Part shown: positions 1-10,254 of the stretch, piece by piece
Position numbering within the stretch: the stretch's first letter is position 1
Layout: the number at the start of each line of letters is the position of its first letter
Assembly (NCBI GenBank): GCA_038496445.1
Contig: JALMLS010000431.1
Span: 1-38,029, forward strand
Origin: Trichosphaerium sp. ATCC 40318
Lineage: Eukaryota; Discosea; Flabellinia; Trichosidae
Length of the DNA: 38,029 bases
Direction of reading: 5' to 3'
Program-made: the position numbers and the translations under genes
The notes under the pieces: generated by a model
Told to the model about the DNA's origin: nothing
Database searches by the model: none
The model's input: the letters and a program-made list of their open reading frames with translations, nothing else

Positions 1-586
1 CCTGTTTCAGCCTTGTATGTTTCAAACGATGAGTTTAGGATCATGTTACATCTTGGAGGTAGTGGCGATTGAATCAATTTACTGATGAGTACTAACTTTC
101 CTTACACGCATGGTAATTCTGTAAGTCGTCTTCCATGTAAACCCTATACGTAATAAAGTAGGCGCTAGCGCGCTGCCTCTTATTCTAAAAAAAAATTTAC
201 TGATGAGTACTACACAGTTTTGTACCTAGTCTAAAAAAGGAAAAATATGTAGCCTTTCTGCTAAGTCAGTACCTCATGTGACCTTTGCATGCACCTCAGG
301 CTATACTGCATGCTGTTTATGTCATCTCACTATTGGGGATATGATAGGTTTATAGTCTATGGCTGCAGACATGAGAACGGACAGAGAAGCGGTGACGATC
401 ATTTACAATAAGGGGAAACGCAACATTTGGTTTACAACAGTTTTAATCAGCTGCTAGATGCTTAATTCTAAAAGAACCCTTATATTCTGTTCTATTCTAA
501 CGCGACAAGAAAAGAACTTACAATTATTCCCTTCAGTAGGTCACAAAGGCTGTGAAACGAAAAATTATGTTGTTCAAATAATACAG
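1..586. other. Intergenic sequence downstream of the MFS gene, with a 19-base direct repeat
   Basis: No coding frame could be supported here. The only clear structure is a perfect 19-base direct repeat (AATTTACTGATGAGTACTA) at 76-94 and 194-212. A small GCGC-type palindrome lies between the copies near 163-173. The transporter gene on the minus strand ends at 587, so this stretch should contain its 3' untranslated region and polyadenylation site. Confidence 0.5.
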
Positions 587-2454
587 TTATTTTGATGTTA
601 TCAATTGTTGTTCTTCATCTGATGAAGACGATGACCATTTCCATTTCAACTCTCGATCTGGTTCATCACTCTTTGTTCTTATGTTATGAGCTGGCTCTGA
701 AAAAATAGAAGGTTCTGAGGAACCACTTCTGTTACTGAGAACTATACTCTCCATGTGAGTACTGGCCTTAATAAAATAAGTTGTTAGTTGCTTCAGTACA
801 TGTCAGTCTATTAGTTACGTACTGTACGTATTATACGAGATGTAGGAGATGTCTGTTTTATAAAGAGTAACAGTATAAACGCCCATATGAATAGCATAGC
901 ACAGAATGCTCCAGCAACTTTATAGCTACCAAAAGTATCATATAAATAACCAGCTAAAGGAGGACCTCCGCCTGATGCTGTCCAAGCGAACCAAAGAAGA
1001 CCAAGAACAACCAAAAACTTTTCTACATAAGTACCAATTAGATTGCGATGTTTACAACCTTCAGGGCGTCATACCTGTTCCAAATAGCTCAGCGACAAAA
1101 GGAGCAACATTCGTAATCACCGACCCTGATGAGAAACCGTAAAGAATAGCAAACGTCAATAACAAAGGATATGTTTCTAACCAAGGCCATCCAGCAGTTA
1201 TTACAGCCATAAAAGCAAGGCTTCCAAGTAATATACGGCTTTGTCCAATGTAATCAGCAACAAAACCAAGCGCAAGTCTACCAAATGCTGAAGCAGCGCC
1301 CATAGCAGCAAGTAAGAATGAAGATTGAACTGTAGTCATGCCTTTATCTTCGCCATCCTGTTCAAAAAAAAGATTTAAAAAATCTTCAGTATGATGTACA
1401 TATACGTACTGCTACTATGTGTGCGTAAGGCACCATGTATCCAAATGCCATTAATACAAGGGCTATGAATAAAATTATAAATCGGGAGTCCTTGAATAGT
1501 GTAATGTCTAAAGTTTTCCTAGCTTGTTTTACTCTCGGTTTTATAAATAAAGCTATTGGTATCATCAAAGCTGGTACTACTGTAAGTATCCTCAGCGCTT
1601 GACGCCATCCATACAAACGAGAGAGAAATGCTATCAAAGGCGGGTAAGCCAAGTTACCCAGACCAACGCCTAAGCATGAATAAGACTTGAAAACGAAAAA
1701 AAGACGATCTGAAGGCCTTACCAGATTTTGCAAATCCGAAGGCAACTCCTCTGTACTTTACGAACCATTGAGGCACAGTAGAGTCTGCAATTATACCCAC
1801 AGCACTTCCGCCAAAACCCATCAAAAGACCGTATGTCAGGAACATTATAGGAAGAGAAGGAGCGTATGCTGAAGCCAGAAGACCCGCTGCGGCAAATAAA
1901 GCTCCTACACACCCAATCACTCTGTAACTTGTCTTGGCAGCCAAAATCCCCCACATGGGTGTAAACGCAAATTGCTATGACGGGTCATTTGCTGGAAAAC
2001 ATGAGGAGCACGAAGAAAGAAAAACTGCCTCGTTCAGCAAAAAAGGAACTTTATGTTAATTTCTTTCCTCGTGAAGCGAGGTTTTCAAGCTTTCCCGTAC
2101 CATTATCATTAGTAACGTCTGTACTAGCGATACTGCAGCCCTTCCTTGATTGAATTCTTCTACAAGCAAGTATTTAGAGTTGAGATAGCTTTAGTTTTAA
2201 TCTCCGAGCGTAAAAACTTGAGTTTAGAGGTTTAGTAGAGCACGTGATAGCTATTTATCTTTTTACAGAAAATACTATTTACCAGTCATATCAGTGAGGA
2301 GTGCGCCAAAGATGTAAGCTAGGCCATATATAGAGAAATTGGAGTAAAAGCAAGTTATTAGTATAACCCAAGCGTATCCTCTGTCTGTAGGTGGTCCATT
2401 TTTTAGCGGTTGTACCTCCGTATCATCTAGGGTTGTTGTATAAGACGTGATCAT
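587..2454 (-). CDS. Major facilitator superfamily transporter, monocarboxylate / oxalate-formate porter type
   Basis: Seven exons, all phases closing: 2454-2283, 2159-2101, 1974-1722, 1669-1410, 1357-1075, 1022-823, 766-587, giving 468 residues. The N terminus has the family signature before helix 1 (RGYAWVILITCFYSNF, near residue 27). Next come EEFNQGRAAVS before helix 2, RGVAFGFAKSGVGLGNLAYPP around helices 4-5, and FGRLALGFVADYIG in the second half, where the usual DxxG-type loop motif lies. About 12 hydrophobic segments are visible. The last exon is a hydrophilic Ser/Asp/Glu-rich cytoplasmic tail ending SSSSDEEQQLITSK. The family moves small carboxylates or similar solutes across the plasma membrane or organelle membranes; the substrate cannot be read from sequence. 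The start ATG lies 32 bases from a CACGTG motif. Introns are 50-126 bases and mostly begin GTACG or GTA. Confidence 0.88.
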
Positions 2455-2951
2455 ACGCTATAAGTTACCAAAAAACATTTACAGTCACGTGAATTCGTGA
2501 AATGACACTTTTCATTTTGCTATTTTTTCCGTCTTCATATGTTGAACAGTTGCTTCTACTTACCTCAGTCTTTTTGAATACACTAAGACAACGGCGAATC
2601 GCCTGCACCCATTCTTATTCTGACAAAATTGAAGCATAAATGTGATTTCGTTGTTAAACCAAGAGCAGCTTTGATGACAACCGTACTCGCTAATTATGAC
2701 TACAAAATACTTAACTACTACTAAAAAAAAGGTCAAGTGACTTGCACAAATAAAGGATTTTAGTGATTATTAATGTATCTCTATCTTTGTTAAAGAGCCT
2801 ATTCCTGAACACCTGCAAGAGCTGGTTGTCAGGTTACTCTTTACTATGTGCTAATGTAGTTGTTGGAGTTCAATTAAACCAAAAATAATAAAACCACAGC
2901 ACAGAGATTCGTTAAAATTGTATGTTACACGGTACGAAGATTACTGTACAT
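2455..2951. promoter_or_regulatory. Upstream region of the MFS gene and 3' flank of the SH3 adaptor gene
   Basis: A 497-base AT-rich gap between two minus-strand genes. I found no exon in it. A TCACGTGA palindrome (CACGTG at 2486-2491) lies 32 bases upstream of the transporter ATG and is the best candidate regulatory site. Confidence 0.45.
2486..2491. promoter_or_regulatory. CACGTG E-box in the MFS promoter
   Basis: Palindromic CACGTG inside TCACGTGA, immediately upstream of the transporter start codon. bHLH factors bind this core in many eukaryotes. The same motif recurs upstream of several other genes in the window. Confidence 0.4.
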
Positions 2952-5900
2952 TTATGGCTTGTAGTCCATAAATCGCTTTGAAAACTTATCCATTTGATTC
3001 TGAAGGCCATTTACTAGCGCTTGTAACTCACGCCGTACCCGTACTTCAGAGTCAAGTTTTGCTAGGGTTTGCTGATACTAAACAAACATCAATTAGCATT
3101 TTTATGAAAAATCACTTCAAAAAATAAAAAAGCACGTACAAGGTTTGTTAGTTCAGACGTTGTATACACTTTATTATCATCTGTTCCTATTGTAGATTGC
3201 CTTTTAAGCGCAGCCACCTCAGCTTTTAATTGTTGATTTTCTTTAGCCATTTGTAACCTTGCTTGACGCTCCTAAAGGACAATATTAACAAAAAAGTAAA
3301 CTCAATTTAGAACAAAAAAAAAGCATTACGTCAACCAAGGCACGCTTCATATCTCGCATCACGTTCTCTAACTGTGTTCTCGCTTGTTGTTGTTGTTGTA
3401 TTTGTGCGCGAAGTGAATTTACAGCTTTTCCTGTTTGTTGTTGAAGTGTTACCAATGCATTTCTGTTTCCCTGTACAGAACTTTGTAATGCTGTAATTTC
3501 TTTGCTGTCCACGTGAGAATGACCATTTGGTTGGCTTTTTTGTGCGTGTCCGTTGGTAGCAGAAGTTAAAGTAGGGCTTTTGGGAGCTGGTGATGTCCGT
3601 CCACTCGATCTTGGAGAAGATTGATTTGACTTAGCTTGTGTAGTTTGTTTAGGACGCTGTTGCTGTTCAGTCTTCTTTTGTATAGCTGGAAGCACAGGAA
3701 CAAGCATAGCAGTTCTACTAACGCTTGGAGATCCTCTAGGGGACTGCGGCTACAAAGGAAATTAGCATGGATACTCGCAAGTTGCATGTTTAATTAGCTG
3801 TACCTTTTCTTCTCTTGGCTTTGGTGCCTCACGCCTCGCAGGTGGAGGGGTATTCTTTGGAGGCTCTGGTCTAGCGGGTGTACGTCTTGGCGAAACTGCA
3901 GGTGCAGCAAAATCGTTATCTGGGTCTGGGCCATCATCTGTGTCAACAGTATCGCTGAGTTGCTGTCTCCTAGATGCAAGAAGTGCCGCTAGATGACTAC
4001 CTCGCGCAGAAATTGCTGGACTTGAAACGGGTGATGAAGCCTTTGGCGATACAGCCTTTGGCGTAGTTGGTGTGTTTGGCAGGGCTTTTGGAGTTGCCGG
4101 TACTACCTTTGCTGGAGGTGTGCTGAGTTTTGGTGCCGCTGGAGTAGGTCTTGCTGGTGGTTTACTGGCGCCTGGAGGCGGATGCATAGGTGGAGCTGGT
4201 CTCTCTCTAGCAGGCGAAAGCATAGGTTCGGGTGGAGTAGGTCCAAGTGATTCTTCACGGGTATGCTTCTTGAAAGGAACAGATGAAGCACGTGTATGTG
4301 TCTTTGGAGGCACTTTTGGCGCTGTTACAGACCTTGGAGTCTTTGGTGGAGGTGCCTTAGGTCGTGATGGAGGTACACGCTTTGGAGGAAGCGACATTCG
4401 CCGTTTTAGAGCATCAGTACGCTTTGGTGGTGTAGCTGGTGGTCTTCTCGTTGGCATGGACTTTTTCGCTGGAACAGCAGGTGTTTTTTTGTTTGGAGGG
4501 ACGCGGATGGCACCAGTTGATTGACAACGTTTAAAACTTGGCTTTTTAGCAGGTCGTTGTGGCGTAACTGATGGTTTTGGCTATTATAAAAAAAAGACGT
4601 GTGAGCTATTAATAAAAGAAAGGAGAGGTCTTAATTTTTTTTTGAGTTGACTCCCAAAAGGAATTTTCGCATAAATACAATAAGGGTCTTGTCTGTTTTT
4701 GTAATTTACGCAACAAGAAATGTCTTTTTAGATTTTTTTTGGGTTACTACACGGGTTTACCCGTAAAGATTATTGAATAGCGTACCAAATTCTCATCTAA
4801 TACTTCTACATACTGCCCTGGGAAATGACCAACATTTCCGTCAATATCTCCACGCCACCAACCTCTCTCTAATATTTTTAATACATATACTTTGTCGTCC
4901 TTTTTGAACGAAATTTCTGCCTTTGATCTTGCTGTGTAGGCGTATTTGGCACGTGTCCAGAAAGGCGGAAACTTTTTTTCAGATTTGCCTGGCATGCTAA
5001 CACCTGTTCCATTACTTTGAGAGCCAGAGTCTTCATCTGCTGAAAGATCTTTGGCTTCTTGTACGCTAAGCTCTCGAACATACAAAGCAGGGAAATTACC
5101 AATCTTATTACTACCCAATATTGTACCAGACCACCTTTAATTTATTAATTAGACGGTAATTAACGTTAGTATAGCTACGGGAATAATGTTTTCGCGGCGT
5201 CAAAATAATTTATCCAAAAACTGCTAATGACAATTTTGTTGAAGTTGTGGTCTGGACGGCTGTTACCCAAACCATAACTTTATGCTATAAAAAATAATAA
5301 TATCCGTACCATCCATTGCCATGTCTCTTCATCACAGTTACTATTTGTCCTGGTTGTAAATCCAACTCAGTATCTTGGCGCGCCTAATACAAATTTGTCA
5401 AAATAACAAACCAGTGACACCGAATCTTTGACCCAAAAAAAATAAAACAGCAAATAAAAACATTGTAATGAATGGCGTACCTTATAAGCGTACTGAACCT
5501 TGGCTTTAACTAATTCATCAAGTGAAGCTTCCGAAGCAGTCTCTGACCCCGAGCTAGTGCTATTGTGAGTGAGATTTGTATCACGTCAAGGATTATATGT
5601 TTCAGAATTATTAGTGATTTTTTTATTTTTTATTTCGGCAAAAAAAGACGTCACATTGCGCTATGGCCCTATCGAAAAATCCGTACCTTCTCTCATCTTG
5701 TTCTAATGTTGGATTCTTTATAATACGGACATAAGATGCTGGAATGTATCCGAGTGTACCTGATTAAAAAATTATTTTTGGTTTTTTTGAAAAAAGTACA
5801 AATATCTCTTGTGTACCAAAAGTTAAAACGTACCAGCTTCATTTTCTCCTGTCCACCACCCATTTTTACGCTGTTCAATCACTTTTAGCCGTTCACCTTT

Positions 5901-6911
5901 TTCGAAGGAAAGCTGCGCTAAGAAAAAAAACAAAATTAGTTTGTGACTGCTTTTGTGCTTCTCCACGCCATCAATAATAGATCAAAGTATGTTAACGTAC
6001 CTTTAGCATTTGATTTATACGGGTACAAGGTAGTAGCGTAGACAACTAAAGTGAACAAAGTTAGTTTTGAGGATTATTAGAAAAAAGAATAAAATTGGTC
6101 CCACTACAATTTTTTTGATTTCTGATTTCGTAAGAATGTTTAAAACAGTGATGAGTATTTGTTTTTTGGGCTAAAAGGTAATTTTGGCTTTTTTTTTTCG
6201 AATGGCGAATTGTGCGAACCTTTTTTACGCTCTTCCTTTTCCTTCTCTTCACGTGCAATGACTTGCTGTTGTTCAGCCAACTCACGCTTCGTGACGTTGA
6301 TAGAGCGTCGCTTTTTTCTCTTGTTGGAAAATACAGCGCTACGCTCACCGGCTAGGTCGTATTTTTCTTTATTCTTGTCGCGTCGCTTTCTTTCACGACT
6401 TTTTGAGCTTCTTCGGCCTATACTCCTAGAGCGCGACTGCATACTCTCTCCGCGCCTAGAACTACGACCGCGTTCGTTATCACCTCTCTCGGCGGTGTTC
6501 AAAGAGCCGTGTTGGGGCATTTTCACCATCATACTGGGGAAAATGCCTGTTTCTCCGTTTGCTTCGCCTTTCCACCATCCGGTAGGGAATTTTTGCACTA
6601 TCGTTACAACGTCCCCTTTCTGGAAGCGTAAATGGTTTTTATTCGCTGGAATATTGTCTGAGATCGCAATAGCGCGTTCCCTGATGAACTTGTAAGTTGT
6701 TAGCGTCATAAAAATTTACTACCTTTGCATCGCTACCAGAGTCTACGTTACAGTTTTTTTGGTTCCGGTTAGTAGATGTTGATGCGAAGTTAAACCATCG
6801 TTCGGAGGTTTGAGGGTCAAAATGGTTTTTTTCACCTAACTCTACATGAAAAATATTGACAGCCCGAGAGCACCTTAGCCCACTCACATAACCAACGACG
6901 TATGTTACTAA
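2952..6911 (-). CDS. Multi-SH3 adaptor with proline-rich centre and C-terminal coiled coil (CIN85/CD2AP-like layout)
   Basis: Well supported exons, 5' to 3': 6688-6220, 6045-6001, 5917-5834, 5759-5687, 5559-5481, 5383-5310, 5134-4786, 4580-3804, 3749-3330, 3271-3140, 3077-2952. At least four SH3 domains are visible from their ALYDY-like starts and GWW...GxFPxxYV ends (KFPTGWWKGEANGETGIFP, KNGWWTGENEAGTLGYIP, GNGWW...FPALYVREL, RGWWRGDIDGNVGHFPGQYV). An Arg/Ser-rich basic linker follows the first. A 260-residue stretch crowded with PxxP and KPP motifs comes next, then a Gln/Arg/Leu-rich coiled coil ending MDKFSKRFMDYKP. Such proteins link proline-rich partners to endocytosis and actin; that role is inference from architecture. 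The 5' end is uncertain: an upstream exon ending DSGSDAK joins in phase across a 34-base candidate intron (6722-6689), and no convincing ATG was found. The donor at 6219 could instead be at 6228. Confidence 0.8.
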
Positions 6912-7243
6912 TTAAAGACACGTGGTCTGCTATTTATTTGTAGCCTGAAGCGAAAAATGCATGCACACAATTTGTTCAGAAAATAAACTGCGAACCGTGT
7001 GAGGATTTATTGGTATCGCTACGTATCCGAAAAAAAAAAAACCTGGAGTTGCTCTATTTTTGACTTGCGAACTACCAGTGTAACTATCCTGTACTTGAAT
7101 TACCGGTTCACGTAACCATCACGTGGGTGCAGTAGTCTCGTTTTTATTGACCACATTGGGAGCAGCGTTAGTTAAAAAAAACCAAAACATTTAAAAGTCA
7201 AAAATTGTACTTTGATATTAACATACCACGTACCGCCAAGTCC
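6912..7243. promoter_or_regulatory. Divergent intergenic region between the SH3 adaptor and the 7.2-kb gene
   Basis: About 330 bases separating head-to-head genes. It contains CACGTG at 6919-6924 and 7120-7125, a 12-base A tract near 7030, and possibly the unrecognised first exon of the SH3 gene. Beyond these I see no feature. Confidence 0.4.
7120..7125. promoter_or_regulatory. CACGTG E-box upstream of the 7.2-kb gene
   Basis: CACGTG lies 119 bases upstream of the ATG at 7244, in a short divergent promoter. Confidence 0.35.
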
Positions 7244-8475
7244 ATGGCAAATAACGAACAAGCGCCAGTACAGTAAGTTTTTGGCGGTAATGCCTTTCGT
7301 GGCTTCGTTACGAATCTGTTGATGATCACCACGCACTAACAAGCTAAGGGGCGAACCGCAGGTTCAAACTATAACCGCGCTACAAGGAGCAGTCGAAGGC
7401 TTACAAAACACAATGACAGGAGCGTATCAGAACTTAGTAACGAATCTGTCGAGCTCTGTAAAGATGTTAGAAGCTATGAACACCACAATGGAGCAATTTC
7501 TAATTAACAGCGTCCAAACGCGTACGCGGCACCTAAAACAAAACTTGTGCGACTCAATGGGGCTGGTCAGGTTGTAAAATTGTATCAAACCGCGTAGACG
7601 AAGTAACAGACGAGTACGCTTTTGAAAACGATAAAAAAAGTGCCGTGACGCGTCACTGGGTATTAAATCAGCGTATAGGCGTGTATTACGAGTAACCATT
7701 GCAAACACATCACCATTTCCAATACCAAGCGTTTCACTGGCCGTAATAGTGTCCAGTGGTTGTGATGACGATAAGATTGAACATAAAGACATATCACAAC
7801 GCCTCACAGAGGAAGTACAAGGCAAAGGTAGTCACGTATTTGTCTGGTTGTACTCGTAACTCTAAATTATTCTGTAGACCCTCTAAAACTCGCTTCCAAT
7901 TGCAACACAACTAAAACAGCCAAAATTGATTTACCAGCAATGAATAGAGCACGTGACACTTTGAATATTTAAAACCAACAAAAAACTAACAAAAAATATA
8001 TAGTACAAGTTGGAAGTCGTAGTATCTTTTCCTTCTCCTGGTACTGGACGTACATTATCTACGCGAACATCTGGCACCATAGAGATGTATCAACAGGTAA
8101 GTAATGCATCACAGTGTTGATTAAGGTCCGTAACAAATCGACCATGTAGATGAACGCGAGGTTTGTAAAATCTCAGGTTGATGAAACACAAATTACAGGT
8201 GTATCTGTTCCAATGAACGCTGCTTTTCTACGCAGGCTTTTTAGAGTTCCACCTGCGAATGGATTAATGGGATACATTTTTACATTGTCTTCTAAGGTAC
8301 GTGGTACATTTTTATTGAAAAAGGTAGTAGATTTGACGCGTATGCCAAGGAAGGAAATATTGTTATGGAGGCTACAAATTCAGTTGATGATAAAACAATT
8401 TCTGTCACGTGTAAGGTTTCAGATGATAAATTAAAGGAAGCGTTCGAATTCCTAAAATCTGATGCTAGCAAGTGA
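7244..8475 (+). CDS. Unrecognised intron-rich gene, about 280 residues
   Basis: I do not recognise the product. The start ATG at 7244 opens MANNEQAPVQ, which splices (branch ACTAAC, acceptor CTAAG at 7348) to an amphipathic, coiled-coil-like helix (VQTITALQGAVEGLQNT). Confident later exons are about 7648-7827 (KSAYRRVLRVTIANTSPFP...), 7878-7952, 8017-8096 (FPSPGTGRTLSTRTSGTIE), 8150-8296 and 8350-8475, the last ending KEAFEFLKSDASK. Exons between 7450 and 7648 are ambiguous: two splice models both close in phase. The middle and C terminus look beta-rich with alternating hydrophobics. There is no signal peptide or membrane segment. Expression probably shares the divergent promoter with the SH3 gene. 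I assign no function. Confidence 0.6.
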
Positions 8476-8867
8476 TTAAATACTAACAGAAGTCCCTGTG
8501 TTTGTTGTATTAAACAGTTTTTTTGTATTTCTTGCCTGTCTTTTTTTGAAATAATCGGTTTGGCTTCTCTACAAGCGAGAGCCGTTTTGATTCTCCAAGT
8601 AGCTAAGTATTATGGTCAACAACATATCTTGACATGTGCTACAATTAAAAACTTTGAGAGTTTATCTTACACAAGAAAACGTGATTTGCTGTATTCAACA
8701 AATGGTTTTTATTGAAACAAGTATTACTAACAATGGAAAGGTTGTTACAGCTCTTGTAGGGAAGTGGTTTAGCATAGCTGTAAGCTAGACTTCCTTATGT
8801 ACTTAAACCTGTCCAACTGTTGTAAACAAATGCACAACGCCTTTCCTTACTCTTTTTTTTTTTAGAA
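8476..8867. other. Convergent intergenic region with an unsupported open frame
   Basis: This lies between the ends of a plus-strand and a minus-strand gene. A plus-strand frame from about 8548 to 8715 stays open for more than 50 codons and reads like protein (SLQARAVLILQVAKYYGQQ), but it has no ATG, no convincing upstream exon and ends at TGA. It could be a gene relic. Confidence 0.35.
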
Positions 8868-9980
8868 TTAAACCAGCCATATCTTATTAAATTGGTCACA
8901 AATATCATAGTCTTCCTTAGTATATTTGTCTTGGATAACCACAATACCATCTTGTTTTAGCGTATCAACATAGTCAGCAGTAACATATATACAATCAACC
9001 AACAATAAACGTTTGACTCCACCAGAAACAAGAGGGATAATCCATTCATCTGCAACATTTGTTGATGATAGATCAATGATATGCACGCCTGCAATACTCT
9101 TCATACATGTTCCTGTTATACCCTTACAGAACTGAAGATCCAAAGTGTACTCCAGCTAGAGCTGAAACTCCCAAATCTGTAACAGAAGTATAGCTCAAAT
9201 CTACTTTTTGTGCACCCGATAATGCCGATACACCTATGTCAGTCACTTTTGTCGCCGCCAGGAGTATGGTATGAACACCAGCTAATGATGAAACTCCATC
9301 ATCTGACACTTCTGTATAGCTTAAATCAATTCTATGCACACCAGCAAGTGCTGATATGCCTACATCTGTGATATAATTGCAGCCCAATAGGCGTATGGTA
9401 TGTACACCAGAAAGTGCATACAAGTCCTCATCAGTTACATTTCCAGTGTTGAAAAGAGAAATTTTAGGTATTCCAGCAAGTATTTTAAAGTCAACTTCAT
9501 CTGTCGGGTATATATCCTGTAAATCTATCGACTTGAGATGTTTGATAAGAGGGACTATGTCGTCACATGTGATGCTACAATACTCTATGTTAATGTGGTG
9601 TATACCGGAAATAGCCTCTAAGCCTGATTTTGTTATATTTTGGTTATTATACAGGGTTAAAAACGAACACCTGATATTAAAGCAAGATCACTGTCTTTTG
9701 CTTGTTCGAAGCTGGAAAATGATATCATGGTATTTTTTAGCAGAGGGCTTTCTGAAAGGCGAGTACAACACCAAGTTGATCTAACATAGACTTCGCCATA
9801 CCCGACATGGTGCCAAACGACCTCCCATAAGCGTCTACAACTTTGAGAAACAGGGTATCGAGATTTAACATCCACAAACTCAAGTAGAAAAGCTAGTATC
9901 TCTGTGGGAATGTCCAAAAGCTCAGTGTTGTTTAATTTTGGCACAAGTGGTTTATTTGAAGTCTTCGTTCTCCTTTCCAT
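8868..9980 (-). pseudogene. F-box / leucine-rich-repeat gene broken by two frameshifts
   Basis: The frame starts at ATG 9980. An F-box-like segment (ELLDIPTEILAFLLEFVDV, near residue 21) is followed by repeats of about 23 residues built on GVSALAGVHxIDLSYTxVTD, so the product would resemble an SCF ubiquitin-ligase substrate receptor. Two breaks interrupt it. Near 9656 a run of five T puts TAA in frame; six T would restore the repeats. Near 9140 one CA dinucleotide appears missing after LAGVH, shifting into the final frame that ends FNKIWLV. Between the breaks the frame is open and the repeats are well conserved, so the damage is recent or the indels are assembly errors in low-complexity positions. 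The minus-strand neighbour upstream also begins with an F-box. Confidence 0.75.
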
Positions 9981-10033
9981 CACCTGAATAGCAATTGCTT
10001 TATCAATTTAATACTTGGAATTTGTTAGACCTG

Positions 10034-10039
10034 CACGTG
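10034..10039. promoter_or_regulatory. CACGTG E-box upstream of the F-box/LRR gene
   Basis: CACGTG lies 54 bases upstream of the ATG at 9980, in the 270-base gap between the two F-box genes. Confidence 0.35.
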
Positions 10040-10254
10040 ACAAAGCCTGCTTCTTCGCAATTCGGGAAAATAATATACGAACCATCTGGAAGAACATTGA
10101 CTATGGCACAGTATTTGTTACTGCGCTAGCCATCATTGGTGGTTCAAGAGAATCACAAGCAGCTAAACGGCATTGAAAAAGTAACCCTTCAAAAAAACGG
10201 CTGCCTCTGACCTTCAGGAACCATTCTCACAAAAACTTGAAATGAAATAATTGT

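Noticed and set aside
81-88. C/D box snoRNA or hammerhead ribozyme
   Set aside because: Only the CTGATGAG core is present. No D box with terminal stem and no GAAA plus stems at the required spacing were found.
4072-4524. 150-residue Gly/Phe-rich plus-strand ORF
   Set aside because: Exact antisense of the proline-rich exon of the SH3 adaptor. Low-complexity PxxP codons give Gly-rich open frames on the other strand.
7427-7825. 132-residue minus-strand ORF
   Set aside because: It overlaps plus-strand exons that read as protein and splice in phase, and it shows no domain or start context.
9377-9784. 135-residue plus-strand ORF
   Set aside because: It is antisense of the F-box/LRR gene, which has recognisable repeats on the minus strand.
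10030-10200. Plus-strand frame reading like protein between the two F-box genes
   Set aside because: It is interrupted by a stop, has no ATG or splice partner, and lies in the promoter of the F-box/LRR gene. It is possibly a relic, but not supportable.
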